Shown here: one piece after another, positions 1 to 7,189 of the stretch
How the letters are laid out: each line of letters opens with the position of its first letter
Position numbering within the stretch: position 1 is the stretch's first letter
From: a virus
Strand: one strand, 5' to 3'
Virus record (IMG/VR): IMGVR_UViG_3300034111_000558
Span: 1-29,965 of that record
Length of the DNA: 29,965 nt
Program-made: the position numbers and the translations under genes
Notes under the pieces: generated by a model
The model's input: the letters and a program-made list of their open reading frames with translations, nothing else
Databases searched by the model: none
Told to the model about the DNA's origin: nothing

Positions 1-68
1 CTAAAACTCTGTCGACTGCTAACCGGCCTCAGAAAATGTGCCGGACTAATCGCGTCGTGGGGTGAGTC

Positions 69-269
69 GTGGCAGACAAGCCAAAGAAAGTCTGGTACAG
101 CAAAAGCAACATCTTTGGTGTGTTGCAAGTCGCTGCCGGAATCACCGGCGTCCTGATCGGGTCTGAATTCGTTCAGCAATACCCGACCGCAATTTCCGCT
201 GCAGTAGCAGTTTCCGGAGCAATCACGATCGGATTGCGTCTTATCACTTCCGTGCCTGTGGAGTGGTAA
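69..269 (+). CDS. Small holin-like membrane protein
   Basis: A 66-residue protein starting at GTG with a G-rich ribosome site (GGGG at 59-62) just upstream. It has a short basic, polar N-terminus (MADKPKKVW) and two hydrophobic stretches (about residues 15-33 and 41-58), and it ends in a short polar tail (SVPVEW). Small two-segment proteins with a K/W-rich start and an R-L-I-T-x-x-P ending occur in phage lysis cassettes and are usually called holins. The adjacent downstream genes encode another membrane protein and a cysteine peptidase, which fits a lysis cassette. The holin role is inferred from size, topology and position. The class of holin cannot be decided. Confidence 0.55.
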   Translation: MADKPKKVWYSKSNIFGVLQVAAGITGVLIGSEFVQQYPTAISAAVAVSGAITIGLRLITSVPVEW

Positions 270-272
270 TCG

Positions 273-749
273 ATGGCTAAAAAAGCCCCCGCAAAGAAGG
301 CACCAGCAAAGCGAAAGCCACGAGCAAAGAATCGGGTTGACATCGCTGGCGAAAAACTGACAAAAGAACTCACGAAGTCAATCGCGTGGCGGTCTTGGTT
401 AGTCAGTGGGGCCAAGGCTGCCGCGTTGATTGTTTGCGGTGCTGTGGCTGGAGTTTATGCAGCGGGTGGCATTCCGATTGGGCCGGGGCCAGTGCCTGCG
501 GATTCAGTCTCTGCCGTGTTTGACACGCAGGAATCTACGTTTCGCAGCCTGTCAGGAGAGCGAGCCAAAGCACTCCGCGCCGGGGAAATCAAGAGTGAGG
601 CAGATTCAGCCGCCTGGATGTCATCGCGGTTCATCCCAAAGGCTGAAGCGGCGTGGATTGTGTTGCTGACCGAAGAGGCGAAAGCATTTGGCGGCGAGCA
701 ATGGACGGCTGAAAAGGAAGCCAACCACATTGAGAGGTACTCGCGATGA
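273..749 (+). CDS. Basic-tailed single-pass membrane protein, possible lysis accessory
   Basis: A 158-residue protein with an ATG start and GGAG at 260-263 as ribosome site. Residues 1-25 are a Lys/Ala/Pro-rich, histone-H1-like segment. A hydrophobic segment around residues 45-68 is probably one membrane span, followed by a Gly/Pro stretch and a mostly helical, charged C-terminal half. The gene follows the holin-like gene by three bases and overlaps the peptidase gene by four (ATGA), so it sits inside the probable lysis cassette. I do not recognise a family. A spanin-like or peptidase-anchoring role is possible on position alone, and the lysine-rich N-terminus could also bind nucleic acid or acidic envelope polymers. 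Confidence 0.55.
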   Translation: MAKKAPAKKAPAKRKPRAKNRVDIAGEKLTKELTKSIAWRSWLVSGAKAAALIVCGAVAGVYAAGGIPIGPGPVPADSVSAVFDTQESTFRSLSGERAKALRAGEIKSEADSAAWMSSRFIPKAEAAWIVLLTEEAKAFGGEQWTAEKEANHIERYSR

Positions 750-1624
750 GTGATCCACTGCAATTTTACGGGCTGCTGCCATCGACACCGGAAGGCATCC
801 GAGAGGTTCTGTCGACGTTTCGCGTCAAAGCAATGGCCGAAGATAATCTTCCAGGCTGGGAAGACCGATTGGAGACACGCACTAAACTGCTAATGTCGAT
901 CATGCGAAAGCAAAATCAAAAGCGTAGCGACTGCGAAGGCAACGCGACGGCGAACGGGGCAGAAGCTCAGCATCAGTGGGTCAACGGAACCATCGTTCAA
1001 TACTCGGATACGTACGGATATCAAGGATCTGAACGAATTATGGGCCGCACAAACGTGGGCCGAGACTCAGGCGCGTCGATGGAATCAGGTGTGATTCTCC
1101 GCGTTGAAGGAATCAAGTCTCTTGCGATTGCTCCGGGGCTGCCATTGGAGTCGGACTGGGCTTACGAGCCATACGAGCGGGATGTCGGCCGATTTGAGAC
1201 ACGGGCAAAGACTGCAAAAATCCAGAACACATTTGTTGCCGAGTCCGGGGCACTCCCAGAGTTCAGCCAGTTGCTTTTGAGCTTGGCAGCCGGTGGCGTC
1301 GGGCACATCGGAACATACTGGCCGTTTAGGGTGTCGGACGTGGGCGGATATAAGTGCATGGATTCAGCCCCGACTGGCGGCGGCGGTCATGCGACAGAGA
1401 TCATCGGGGCCATTCGCATTGGCGGCAAGTGGTATCTGACTGTCTGGAACTCGCACGGATACGGAGCGTATCTGATGAGCCAGCGAGCCTATGAGCAGCT
1501 CCAGAACAAGCAATGGAGCCCATTCGGCGGCTATCTGATCATGCCAGACAAGCCAGTCGAGCGTTACCACAATCGCGTCGTGTCCGGTGGCGGATATTTC
1601 AGTCCAAGCAGGGGGGTTGCGTAA
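746..1624 (+). CDS. Papain-like cysteine peptidase, candidate lysis enzyme
   Basis: A 292-residue protein with the signature of the papain (C1) fold. A Cys sits in an R-S-D-C-E-G-N-A context at residue 63 with a Gln five residues before it. A His follows a Gly run (GGGGHA, His215), and an Asn lies in the W-N-S-H-G motif (Asn235), like the papain N-S-W-G box. The order Cys-His-Asn and the hydrophobic strand before each motif match papain-like enzymes. No signal peptide is seen. It lies between a membrane protein and a lipoprotein gene and overlaps both (ATGA, TAATG). The peptidase call rests on these motifs. An endolysin-like role against a protein or peptide component of the envelope is inferred from position. 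Confidence 0.65.
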   Translation: MSDPLQFYGLLPSTPEGIREVLSTFRVKAMAEDNLPGWEDRLETRTKLLMSIMRKQNQKRSDCEGNATANGAEAQHQWVNGTIVQYSDTYGYQGSERIMGRTNVGRDSGASMESGVILRVEGIKSLAIAPGLPLESDWAYEPYERDVGRFETRAKTAKIQNTFVAESGALPEFSQLLLSLAAGGVGHIGTYWPFRVSDVGGYKCMDSAPTGGGGHATEIIGAIRIGGKWYLTVWNSHGYGAYLMSQRAYEQLQNKQWSPFGGYLIMPDKPVERYHNRVVSGGGYFSPSRGVA

Positions 1625-2238
1625 TGAGAATCGCTTTGATTTTTTGCCTGCTGTTTGCAATCGGATGCGGAGCAACAGAACTGCCATCACCAGAAGTGCA
1701 GGCCCGTGCGTCTGAGTTGTCTGCATTGCTGACATCGACCAAAACAGTCGAGACAAAATCAGACGAGATCCTGAAGGTCGTTGAGTCGAACACAACCGCA
1801 CTGGCCGCGATACAGGCCAACATCGAAGCACTACAGGTCAAATCCGAAACCCTCAAAGGTCAGGAGGTGATCCAGTCTAGTGAGCCGCCGGCAAAAGCGA
1901 ACAACACCCCTAACTCCTCTCAAGTCGCTACGCCGGCGGCTTCTTCTTCCCGTGTCGCGTCGGACGGCACTGTCCTGCGTTGGAACATTGAAGGCAATTG
2001 GGATCCAGCGATTCTGGAAACCTCGCAGCATCTCGGGCAGCATCACGGCATCGACACGAACGGCATGACTCACCAGCAAATGGCCGACATTCATGCGTCG
2101 ATTCACGATGGCAAACAGATTCCAGTTTCAGCAGTCAGGGTTAAAAATGCGGGTGCGGTTTCGAATTGTCCCGGCGGGATGTGTCCGACAAATCGAACAC
2201 AGCGACGACGAGGACTTTTCGGAGGCTTGTTTAGATGA
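1624..2238 (+). CDS. Lipoprotein with coiled coil and CPGGMC tail
   Basis: A 204-residue protein whose ATG overlaps the preceding stop (TAATG). It begins with a short basic residue, a hydrophobic stretch and a lipobox-like A-I-G-C at residues 12-15, so lipid attachment at Cys15 is likely, although Ala at -3 is not ideal. Residues 28-80 form heptad repeats typical of a coiled coil. A Ser/Pro/Ala-rich linker follows, then a His-rich segment (HLGQHHGIDTNGMTHQQM and IHASIHDG) and a C-terminus with C-P-G-G-M-C-P and an Arg-rich end. A coiled-coil lipoprotein in a lysis cassette resembles an outer-membrane spanin, but the C-terminal modules are not spanin-like. Function is not settled. Confidence 0.6.
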   Translation: MRIALIFCLLFAIGCGATELPSPEVQARASELSALLTSTKTVETKSDEILKVVESNTTALAAIQANIEALQVKSETLKGQEVIQSSEPPAKANNTPNSSQVATPAASSSRVASDGTVLRWNIEGNWDPAILETSQHLGQHHGIDTNGMTHQQMADIHASIHDGKQIPVSAVRVKNAGAVSNCPGGMCPTNRTQRRRGLFGGLFR

Positions 2239-2507
2239 ACTTGATCAAGCCGATCGATCTTCGACACCTAAACATCCGCGAAGCAATTCAGGCGGTCATC
2301 AGCGGACGCATCGAGCGGATCGAGTTCAGCGAGACGGTTAACCTAAAACTGAAGCATGACAGAGAACAAGCAATCCTGACCATCACAGACGGGACGGTCG
2401 AGGTTGATATTCCGGGGCCAATCAGCCCGGACGTTTTGCGGGTCACAGCGTTTGAAGATCATGCTTTGGTGGACTTGAGATTGAGTCAGATCAGGGTGAA
2501 TTACTGA
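2235..2507 (+). CDS. Hypothetical protein, 90 residues
   Basis: A 90-residue soluble protein starting at an ATGA overlap with the lipoprotein gene. The first third is helical and charged. The rest looks like short beta strands (LKLKHD, AILTITDGTVEVDIPGP) ending in L-R-L-S-Q-I-R-V-N-Y. I recognise no family. Coupling to both neighbours supports it as a real gene of this operon. Nothing in the sequence assigns a role beyond co-expression with the lysis/envelope cassette. Confidence 0.55.
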   Translation: MNLIKPIDLRHLNIREAIQAVISGRIERIEFSETVNLKLKHDREQAILTITDGTVEVDIPGPISPDVLRVTAFEDHALVDLRLSQIRVNY

Positions 2508-2797
2508 TGAGTCTTGAAAACGCAATCATAGCGGGAGTGATTTTCGAGCGTGGAGTCATCACGCAAGGCAGAACGCTGGCCGCTGACGGTCGAGATGAAA
2601 GACTGCACATCAATCATTACGGTCGCAAGATGTTGAGGTTTGCAGAACGTGGACGCATCAAGGCGAGTGATTCAAACGAAGATATTGCGGCGGCATTGTC
2701 ATCGGGTGTTTTGGTGTGGTTGTTCTGGCAGATCGCTCCAGACCTGCTGATGTGGATTGTCGAAGCGATCCGAAAACGAATTTGGCAACAAGATTGA
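2507..2797 (+). CDS. Small protein with C-terminal membrane segment
   Basis: A 96-residue protein whose ATG shares a base with the previous stop (TGATG). Residues 1-65 are polar with an R-D-E-R-L-H-I-N-H motif. Residues 68-88 are hydrophobic (SGVLVWLFWQIAPDLLMWIV) and are followed by a short basic tail (RKRIWQQD). This is the layout of a tail-anchored membrane protein. No family is recognised. Its place after the holin-like, peptidase and lipoprotein genes suggests an envelope role in lysis, or a second holin/antiholin, but this is inference only. Confidence 0.5.
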   Translation: MSLENAIIAGVIFERGVITQGRTLAADGRDERLHINHYGRKMLRFAERGRIKASDSNEDIAAALSSGVLVWLFWQIAPDLLMWIVEAIRKRIWQQD

Positions 2798-2815
2798 CAA
2801 CAGGAATTGGTGTAA

Positions 2816-2881
2816 ATGGGAACATCAATAGCAGTTGTGATGGGGTGGAGCCCAAAGCAGGCAGTGTTCGGAGTTAAATAA
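2816..2881 (+). CDS. Possible 21-residue coupled micro-ORF
   Basis: This reading frame encodes 21 residues (begins MGTSIAVVMGWSPKQ, ends VFGVK). It has AGGA at 2802-2805 upstream, and its stop shares one base with the ATG of the PAS gene (TAATG). It fills most of the only gap in this part of the operon. It may be a leader peptide that feeds ribosomes to the PAS gene, or a very small hydrophobic peptide. The PAS gene also has its own GGAG, so the micro-ORF is not required for its translation. Low confidence as a protein-coding gene. Confidence 0.3.
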   Translation: MGTSIAVVMGWSPKQAVFGVK

Positions 2882-3768
2882 TGTGGGTAAACGAAGCTCC
2901 GCCGGAACAACTCGCCACAATGATCGAGTACTGCGCTGCTCTGAAGTTGGTTTCGGGTCCAAACGGGGAAATTTTTTACGCTAACGCCGCGTTTCGTGAG
3001 TGGTCCGAGTATTCACTGTTCGAACTAAAATCAATCGGATGGAAGAAACTAAGTGTTGAGAATGACTCACTTACCGCAGATATTGAGGCAGCCAAGCAGG
3101 TGGGTGACGGATACATTCAGAGTTACACAGTTCGAAAGCAATACCGAACAAAATCAGGGGCTGCACACTGGGGAAACCTTTCAGTAATTCGGTATCCCGC
3201 ATCCGGTGAAATACAGTGTTACTTTTGCGTTTGGGAACCGTTTAAGAATGGCACTTCAACAGCCTTTGCAATGGCAATGGAACACACTCAGAAACTGGAT
3301 GCGAGAATTGAAGCGATGACAGTTGAACTCAAGGCGATAACGACGCAGACGGATGAGGATAAATTTGTTCTTGGAGCAATCAGAATGGTTCAACGACACC
3401 CAAAAATTGCAGCCGGGTTTATGATCATGGCCCTGTCCATTTTTGGGCTAAACAACGTCGTTGAACTGCTTCAGAGAACGGGGCTGATCCAGCTTCCAGT
3501 GAAGATTGAAAAGGAGCCGACACATGCAGCATTGGCAAATCAAATTGGCACTGTGGTTGATTCGACGGGCCATAAAATCACGACGCCAGCTGGCACAGAA
3601 ATCAAATGGCAGTTTGTTGGTCAGCGACGGTACAAATCCGTGTCAGCTGCAGATAGATGCGTTGGATGCGGCGGCTGTGGATGTGGACAATGCTCTTGCG
3701 GTACTGCAGGACAGGGCGATGGCACTGATGATGTGCCAGATGGAAAACATGCAGCGTTGACGTTTTGA
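2881..3768 (+). CDS. PAS-domain single-pass membrane protein with Cys-rich tail
   Basis: A 295-residue protein. Residues about 10-120 look like a PAS sensory fold: G-P-N-G-E-I-F-Y-A-N-A-A-F opens the domain, S-L-F-E-L follows as in PAS helices, and a strand pair with Y-R-T-K-S-G-A-A-H-W precedes the last strands, as in the PAS/PAC fold. Next come a helical, possibly coiled segment (residues 130-170), a membrane span (about 178-198) and a short outer domain. The last 40 residues hold seven Cys in a C-x-x-C-G-G-C-G-C-G-Q-C-S-C run. There is no kinase, cyclase or other output domain. PAS domains normally bind small ligands or mediate dimers. The partner and signal are unknown. A second reading frame overlaps its 3' end. 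Confidence 0.6.
   Translation: MWVNEAPPEQLATMIEYCAALKLVSGPNGEIFYANAAFREWSEYSLFELKSIGWKKLSVENDSLTADIEAAKQVGDGYIQSYTVRKQYRTKSGAAHWGNLSVIRYPASGEIQCYFCVWEPFKNGTSTAFAMAMEHTQKLDARIEAMTVELKAITTQTDEDKFVLGAIRMVQRHPKIAAGFMIMALSIFGLNNVVELLQRTGLIQLPVKIEKEPTHAALANQIGTVVDSTGHKITTPAGTEIKWQFVGQRRYKSVSAADRCVGCGGCGCGQCSCGTAGQGDGTDDVPDGKHAALTF
3524..3760 (+). CDS. Possible nested gene inside the 3' end of the PAS gene
   Basis: A 78-residue frame lies wholly within the PAS gene, in the next reading phase. Its ATG is preceded by AAGGAG at 3511-3516 with a 7-base spacer, one of the best ribosome sites in the window. The product has an aromatic, basic N-terminus (MQHWQIKLALWLIRRAIKSR), an Asp/Ala-rich helix (LQIDALDAAAVDVDNALAVL) and a Met-rich C-terminus. 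Nested small genes are known in phage lysis cassettes, for example Rz1 within Rz, but this one has no lipobox. The strong SD could be fortuitous because the host frame reads it as K-E-P. Coding is plausible but not proven. Confidence 0.35.
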   Translation: MQHWQIKLALWLIRRAIKSRRQLAQKSNGSLLVSDGTNPCQLQIDALDAAAVDVDNALAVLQDRAMALMMCQMENMQR

Positions 3769-3813
3769 GGATCGGATCTGTTGATCCGCTGTTGATTAAA
3801 ACACGAGGAAACT

Positions 3814-5511
3814 ATGACATTTCCAGCATCAACGACGAACATGACATTGCGGCTTGATGCAGCTTCGTCTGTGATCGGTTCAGTGTCGCCGGATGTTGCC
3901 GCAAGCGAAGCCGGTGTCGTTCGTCGCTGGGTAGATTCGGTAGCGTCTCGTCAGTTCAATCAGTCGACAGCAACAAACCAGCCAGCATACGGAGCAAGAC
4001 TCTGCAATCAGAATCCCGGATTGCAGTTTGTGTCGGATGATTCATTAACCTCATCAATCGCATTGTCTACGCTTGTCACTGCTTCGGCGTTCGAAATTGC
4101 AATTGTGTTTCGGTGCGACGGTGTCCTGACAAACAATGCCAGTCAGTGGCTAAACGATGCGCTTATTTGTGATGAGTCTGGATTCTTTGGATTGTTCGTG
4201 CGAAACCTTTCCGGAACACCAACTCTACATGCCTATGTCTGGGACGGTGCGGCAAAAGTCGTTTCGCAGACGATCACTCTTGGAAAGACTCACGTCGCGT
4301 ATTTTCGAAAGACTGGCGGAAGCCATTTTCTATCGCTCGACGGTGGATCTGAGGCTTCAGTTGCGTCTGGGAATATAGCGACGATTACCGGCAATTTTGC
4401 CATAGGAAATCGCGCGAGCGTCAATGCTCGATTTAACGGTGCGATCGGTGAAATGCTCGCCTTTAACGCCGCTCGATCGTCGACGGATCGCAACGCTGAT
4501 ATCAGCTACCTGGTGTCGAAATACTCCACGACAGGAAAGCGAGCTGGTTACGAGTGGTCTCGCGTACTTGTGCAGTCTGGCGGCCGTCTTGATTCGCTTG
4601 CGGACCTTGGCGGCGGAAACATGTTGTCTGCTTCCAGATCGCCGAATCCAGCAAAAGTGTACGGCAGCACGAACAGCGGAGTATCATGGTCGCTCTATGA
4701 GGCGGTCGGAACTGCAGATTTGACGACGGTTGATTCTGCTGGCAGCGGCACGGCCTACATGGTTGATGAAAATTCCAAGGTTTACAAAACCACGAACTAC
4801 GGTGACACATGGACCGATTTGGGGCAGTTGTCATCGGCCACGCCGGTCAGCCCCTTCGCTCGGTGCTATGGATTGCTTGTCACTGCTGCCGGATCAATCC
4901 TCGTTGCTGATATGGCAAATACTGGCGGGCGAATCTTCCGGAGCACTGACGGCGGTGCATCCTTTACAAATCTCGGAACGATTGGGACTGGTGGAATTTA
5001 TCGTTTCTGCGCTGTTGGTGACGGCTTCCTGTGCAATGACACGAGTGGCCGAATTTACAAATCGATTGACGACGGGGCTACGTGGACCTCGAAGGGTCAG
5101 TTGGTCGCGTCGGCACTTTGGGCAATCGTCTATTGTGGTGGCGGTATTTGTCTTGCCGCATCGGAGTCTGGGCAGATTTTCAGAAGCACAGACAACGGTG
5201 AAAACTGGTCAAGCGTTATCACTCTGAATGGTGGTGCCGATGATTTCGCGTGGTTGAACGGCACCGTGATTTACAGCACATACACAAGCCGCAAGCAGTT
5301 TTATCGGAGTGATGATTCTGGAGCGACTTGGTATCTCGCCGGAACATTGGGCAGCGATTCGCTTGAGCATGTGATAGCGGTCGGGAATCGTTTTGTCGGC
5401 GTGACGAACGCCGGGTTTGTTATTCGCTCAAATGAGCAGTCAGGCGTGATAATTCCTCCGCCTCACGTTCGCTGTCCTACGTGTCTCGGAGCAGGAGTAA
5501 TTGCGGCATGA
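3814..5511 (+). CDS. LamG plus six-bladed Asp-box propeller adsorption protein
   Basis: A 565-residue protein with GAGGA upstream of its ATG. Residues 1-235 form a concanavalin/LamG-like beta sandwich. From about residue 245 there are six Asp-box (BNR) repeats of the form S-x-D-x-G-x-x-W: STNSGVSW, TTNYGDTW, STDGGASF, SIDDGATW, STDNGENW and SDDSGATW, at 4666, 4789, 4942, 5062, 5185 and 5308. They are about 40-51 residues apart, as in a six-bladed propeller. The C-terminus ends with C-P-T-C-L-G-A-G. Both domains are typical of carbohydrate binding or glycan cleavage. It heads the fibre-like gene group and probably serves receptor binding. Sialidase catalytic arginines cannot be assigned, so binding is safer than catalysis. 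Confidence 0.75.
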   Translation: MTFPASTTNMTLRLDAASSVIGSVSPDVAASEAGVVRRWVDSVASRQFNQSTATNQPAYGARLCNQNPGLQFVSDDSLTSSIALSTLVTASAFEIAIVFRCDGVLTNNASQWLNDALICDESGFFGLFVRNLSGTPTLHAYVWDGAAKVVSQTITLGKTHVAYFRKTGGSHFLSLDGGSEASVASGNIATITGNFAIGNRASVNARFNGAIGEMLAFNAARSSTDRNADISYLVSKYSTTGKRAGYEWSRVLVQSGGRLDSLADLGGGNMLSASRSPNPAKVYGSTNSGVSWSLYEAVGTADLTTVDSAGSGTAYMVDENSKVYKTTNYGDTWTDLGQLSSATPVSPFARCYGLLVTAAGSILVADMANTGGRIFRSTDGGASFTNLGTIGTGGIYRFCAVGDGFLCNDTSGRIYKSIDDGATWTSKGQLVASALWAIVYCGGGICLAASESGQIFRSTDNGENWSSVITLNGGADDFAWLNGTVIYSTYTSRKQFYRSDDSGATWYLAGTLGSDSLEHVIAVGNRFVGVTNAGFVIRSNEQSGVIIPPPHVRCPTCLGAGVIAA

Positions 5512-6113
5512 GTTATCCACGTAACGCAGCAAGTCCGGAAAGAGTGTCGATCGGTGCTGTTGTGCAGATCAGCGACGGAGCGGTACAGACCTCCGGTGTG
5601 TCAGTAACAATCATACCGTTCGGTGGCACCGAAACAGCAGCAGCAAACTCTCCAGCGTACTCATCGGCAGGCTGCGTTCTGTACACGCCATCGCAGGCCG
5701 AAACGAATTACACATCGTTCGTTTTGATTGCGAGCAAATCAGGGTGCTGGCCTGCGAGCGTTACCGTCATCACTGGGGCAAATCCGACAGCAGGACTGGT
5801 GCAGGTGGGCGGCTATGCGAGCGGCCAAGCACCTTTGCAGCCTCTGGTTGCTGGTCGGCAGATTGCTGTTTCTGCGACGACAGGAAAGGTAACGGCAGAA
5901 GCAGTGGAACTGGACTCCGCTGTTGGTACGCAGATCACGAACATTGAAAACGCTGCAGGCTACACGTTGGCAGTGTTAGCCGGTGCATGTGCAGATCCGC
6001 AGACATCATCGGAGACGTACGCAATCACTGCGTTCGGTTCAACGTTTACCGTCGACATGGCTGGCCAAACTTCCACAGGAACAAGGACAGCGCCAACGCT
6101 GACGAAATCATGA
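5508..6113 (+). CDS. Beta-rich phage structural (fibre-associated) protein
   Basis: A 201-residue, Ser/Thr/Ala/Gly-rich protein starting at an ATGA overlap with the propeller gene. The N-terminal 90 residues hold I-S-D-G-A-V-Q-T-S-G-V-S-V followed by V-L-Y-T-P-S-Q-A-E-T-N-Y and I-A-S-K-S-G-C, a pattern I recall from many phage tail and fibre proteins of marine and aquatic siphoviruses. The rest is low-complexity beta-prone sequence with an N-I-E-N-A-A-G-Y segment. It is likely a virion surface protein that works with the propeller protein and the two small genes downstream. The family assignment is from memory of the motif. Confidence 0.6.
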   Translation: MSYPRNAASPERVSIGAVVQISDGAVQTSGVSVTIIPFGGTETAAANSPAYSSAGCVLYTPSQAETNYTSFVLIASKSGCWPASVTVITGANPTAGLVQVGGYASGQAPLQPLVAGRQIAVSATTGKVTAEAVELDSAVGTQITNIENAAGYTLAVLAGACADPQTSSETYAITAFGSTFTVDMAGQTSTGTRTAPTLTKS

Positions 6114-6328
6114 GCACAGGAAGATTTGCAAAACGAGGTTTCGCGTTTCAGGGCTTCGCGTTTCGGACGTGGGGTTTAGCTGGGGCTGGAGAAACGACTG
6201 CCACAGATCCAGTTGCAGGATGGACTACACCCACTGCAAAGCGGCATTTTGTGGCATCGGCGGCGAAACGGCTAAGCATAACAACGCCACAGGACAGAGT
6301 TTGGATTGCGAGGGCTGACAATGGCTGA
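6110..6328 (+). CDS. Small fibre-region protein
   Basis: A 72-residue protein starting at an ATGA overlap. It begins with a duplicated aromatic motif (GFAFQGFAFRTWG) and ends with A-K-R-H-F-V-A-S-A-A-K-R-L-S-I-T-T-P-Q-D. Short Arg/Thr/Pro-rich proteins of this type are common next to phage fibre genes, where they may cap or link fibre subunits. No catalytic motif is seen. Its position between two beta-rich structural genes supports a structural or assembly role. Confidence 0.5.
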   Translation: MSTGRFAKRGFAFQGFAFRTWGLAGAGETTATDPVAGWTTPTAKRHFVASAAKRLSITTPQDRVWIARADNG

Positions 6329-6704
6329 GTGTGTGCAATCAATCAATGTGATCTGTAAGCACGTTGAGTCGAACGACACCTATTACGTCGATCTGGCTCC
6401 TCGTCTTGGGACTGGTGAGACTGTCAGCAGCATCACCTCTGTCACGCCTTCAGATGCGAACATGACAGCAGGATCGGCTTCAGTGTTAACCGGGGCAACA
6501 ACAGTCACTACAACAAGCAGAGATGAGCAGGGAAACACAACGACGTTAACCTATGTAATCGCTGCAAACAAAGGGGCATCGTTCACGCTGTCAGGTGGCT
6601 CTGTTGGTGCAGGATGCAGCACAGTGACAGTCAAATTCGTTAAGAGCACAGGCAAGACTGATGCGGTTGATTGCTTGGTTGAGGTGCATGGAGTTGATGT
6701 ATGA
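6321..6704 (+). CDS. Beta-rich structural protein, fibre region
   Basis: A 127-residue protein. I chose ATG 6321, which overlaps the preceding gene by eight bases and has GAGGG just upstream. The sequence is Thr/Ser/Gly-rich with alternating strands, an E-T-V-S-S-I-T-S-V-T-P-S-D motif, a G-A-S-F-T-L-S-G-G-S-V-G segment and a closing strand V-D-C-L-V-E-V-H-G-V. Proteins with the plan 'I-S-S-x-T near the start, L-S-G-G-x-x-G near the end' are found beside phage fibre and baseplate genes and probably adopt an Ig-like beta sandwich. A virion surface role is inferred. Confidence 0.5.
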   Translation: MAECVQSINVICKHVESNDTYYVDLAPRLGTGETVSSITSVTPSDANMTAGSASVLTGATTVTTTSRDEQGNTTTLTYVIAANKGASFTLSGGSVGAGCSTVTVKFVKSTGKTDAVDCLVEVHGVDV

Positions 6705-6859
6705 AATGTGCTGACTGCGATGGTTTAATTGGACAGGACAAGGGGCCATCAGATGGATGGCAATTGGAGGATGGCAGAACAGTTTGCCATGCCTGCTGTG
6801 TCAAAGACTTTAGGAAGATCGTCGATGCCGTCATCACCAAAGACATTCAGAAGCAGTGA
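6701..6859 (+). CDS. Small zinc-ribbon protein
   Basis: A 52-residue protein starting at an ATGA overlap with the previous gene. It carries C-A-D-C at residues 3-6 and C-H-A-C-C at 29-33, a CxxC...CxxC arrangement that should bind one zinc ion as a zinc ribbon, followed by a charged helix (K-D-F-R-K-I-V-D-A-V-I). The gene runs 35 bases into the HNH nuclease gene. Small zinc-ribbon proteins next to HNH and terminase genes may bind DNA or a partner protein. The exact role is unknown. Confidence 0.6.
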   Translation: MKCADCDGLIGQDKGPSDGWQLEDGRTVCHACCVKDFRKIVDAVITKDIQKQ

Positions 6860-7121
6860 GAGACGCAAGGAACGTGAGCAGTTTCGAGGGTCAAAGCAGA
6901 GCAGGGGATATGGGGGTGAGTGGGAACGCATCAGCGTATTGAAGCGACAACAAAGCCCAGTGTGCGAGGTGTGCAAGGATGCTCCTGCTGATGATGTTGA
7001 CCACATCGTGCCATTTGATGGAGTGAATGATCCGAAGCGGACAGAATGGCAGAACCTGCAGAGCATCTGCAGAGCCTGCCACAACGGCAAAACTCATGGC
7101 GGGAGGGGGCGAAAATGTTGA
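6825..7121 (+). CDS. HNH endonuclease of the packaging module
   Basis: A 98-residue protein. I chose ATG 6825 because AGGA lies at 6812-6815 and a longer form would overlap the zinc-ribbon gene fully. After a basic N-terminus it shows the HNH pattern: C-E-V-C, then D-H-I-V-P-F with the first His, W-Q-N-L-Q with the Asn, C-R-A-C-H-N-G-K-T-H with the closing His. The two CxxC pairs form the structural zinc site. In HK97-like phages such a nuclease sits just upstream of the terminase genes and works with the terminase in DNA maturation and packaging. The location here matches exactly. cos cleavage is likely, but the end type is not visible. Confidence 0.85.
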   Translation: MPSSPKTFRSSERRKEREQFRGSKQSRGYGGEWERISVLKRQQSPVCEVCKDAPADDVDHIVPFDGVNDPKRTEWQNLQSICRACHNGKTHGGRGRKC

Positions 7122-7180
7122 AAGCGATACAACGCCAGAACCGCCTTTACCTCGCACGCATTTTTCCGCAAAATTTATGA
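7115..7180 (+). CDS. Possible 21-residue micro-ORF before the terminase
   Basis: This frame starts in the last codons of the HNH gene with a run of purines (GGGAGGGGG, ending six bases before the ATG). It encodes 21 residues, MLKAIQRQNRLYLARIFPQN then Leu. The peptide is basic and could form a helix. It fills the 68-base gap before the small terminase gene. It may only be a translational bridge across the gap. There is no homology argument, so confidence is low. Confidence 0.25.
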   Translation: MLKAIQRQNRLYLARIFPQNL

Positions 7181-7189
7181 AATTAGAAG

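Noticed and set aside
22-44. CCGGC/GCCGG hairpin at the window start
   Set aside because: Five base pairs with a 12-base loop and no U-tract. Too weak for a terminator, and its upstream gene is outside the window.
3773-3788. Small hairpin CGGATC-TGTT-GATCCG after the PAS gene
   Set aside because: Only 6 bp with no U-tract. It could be chance and is not convincing as a terminator.
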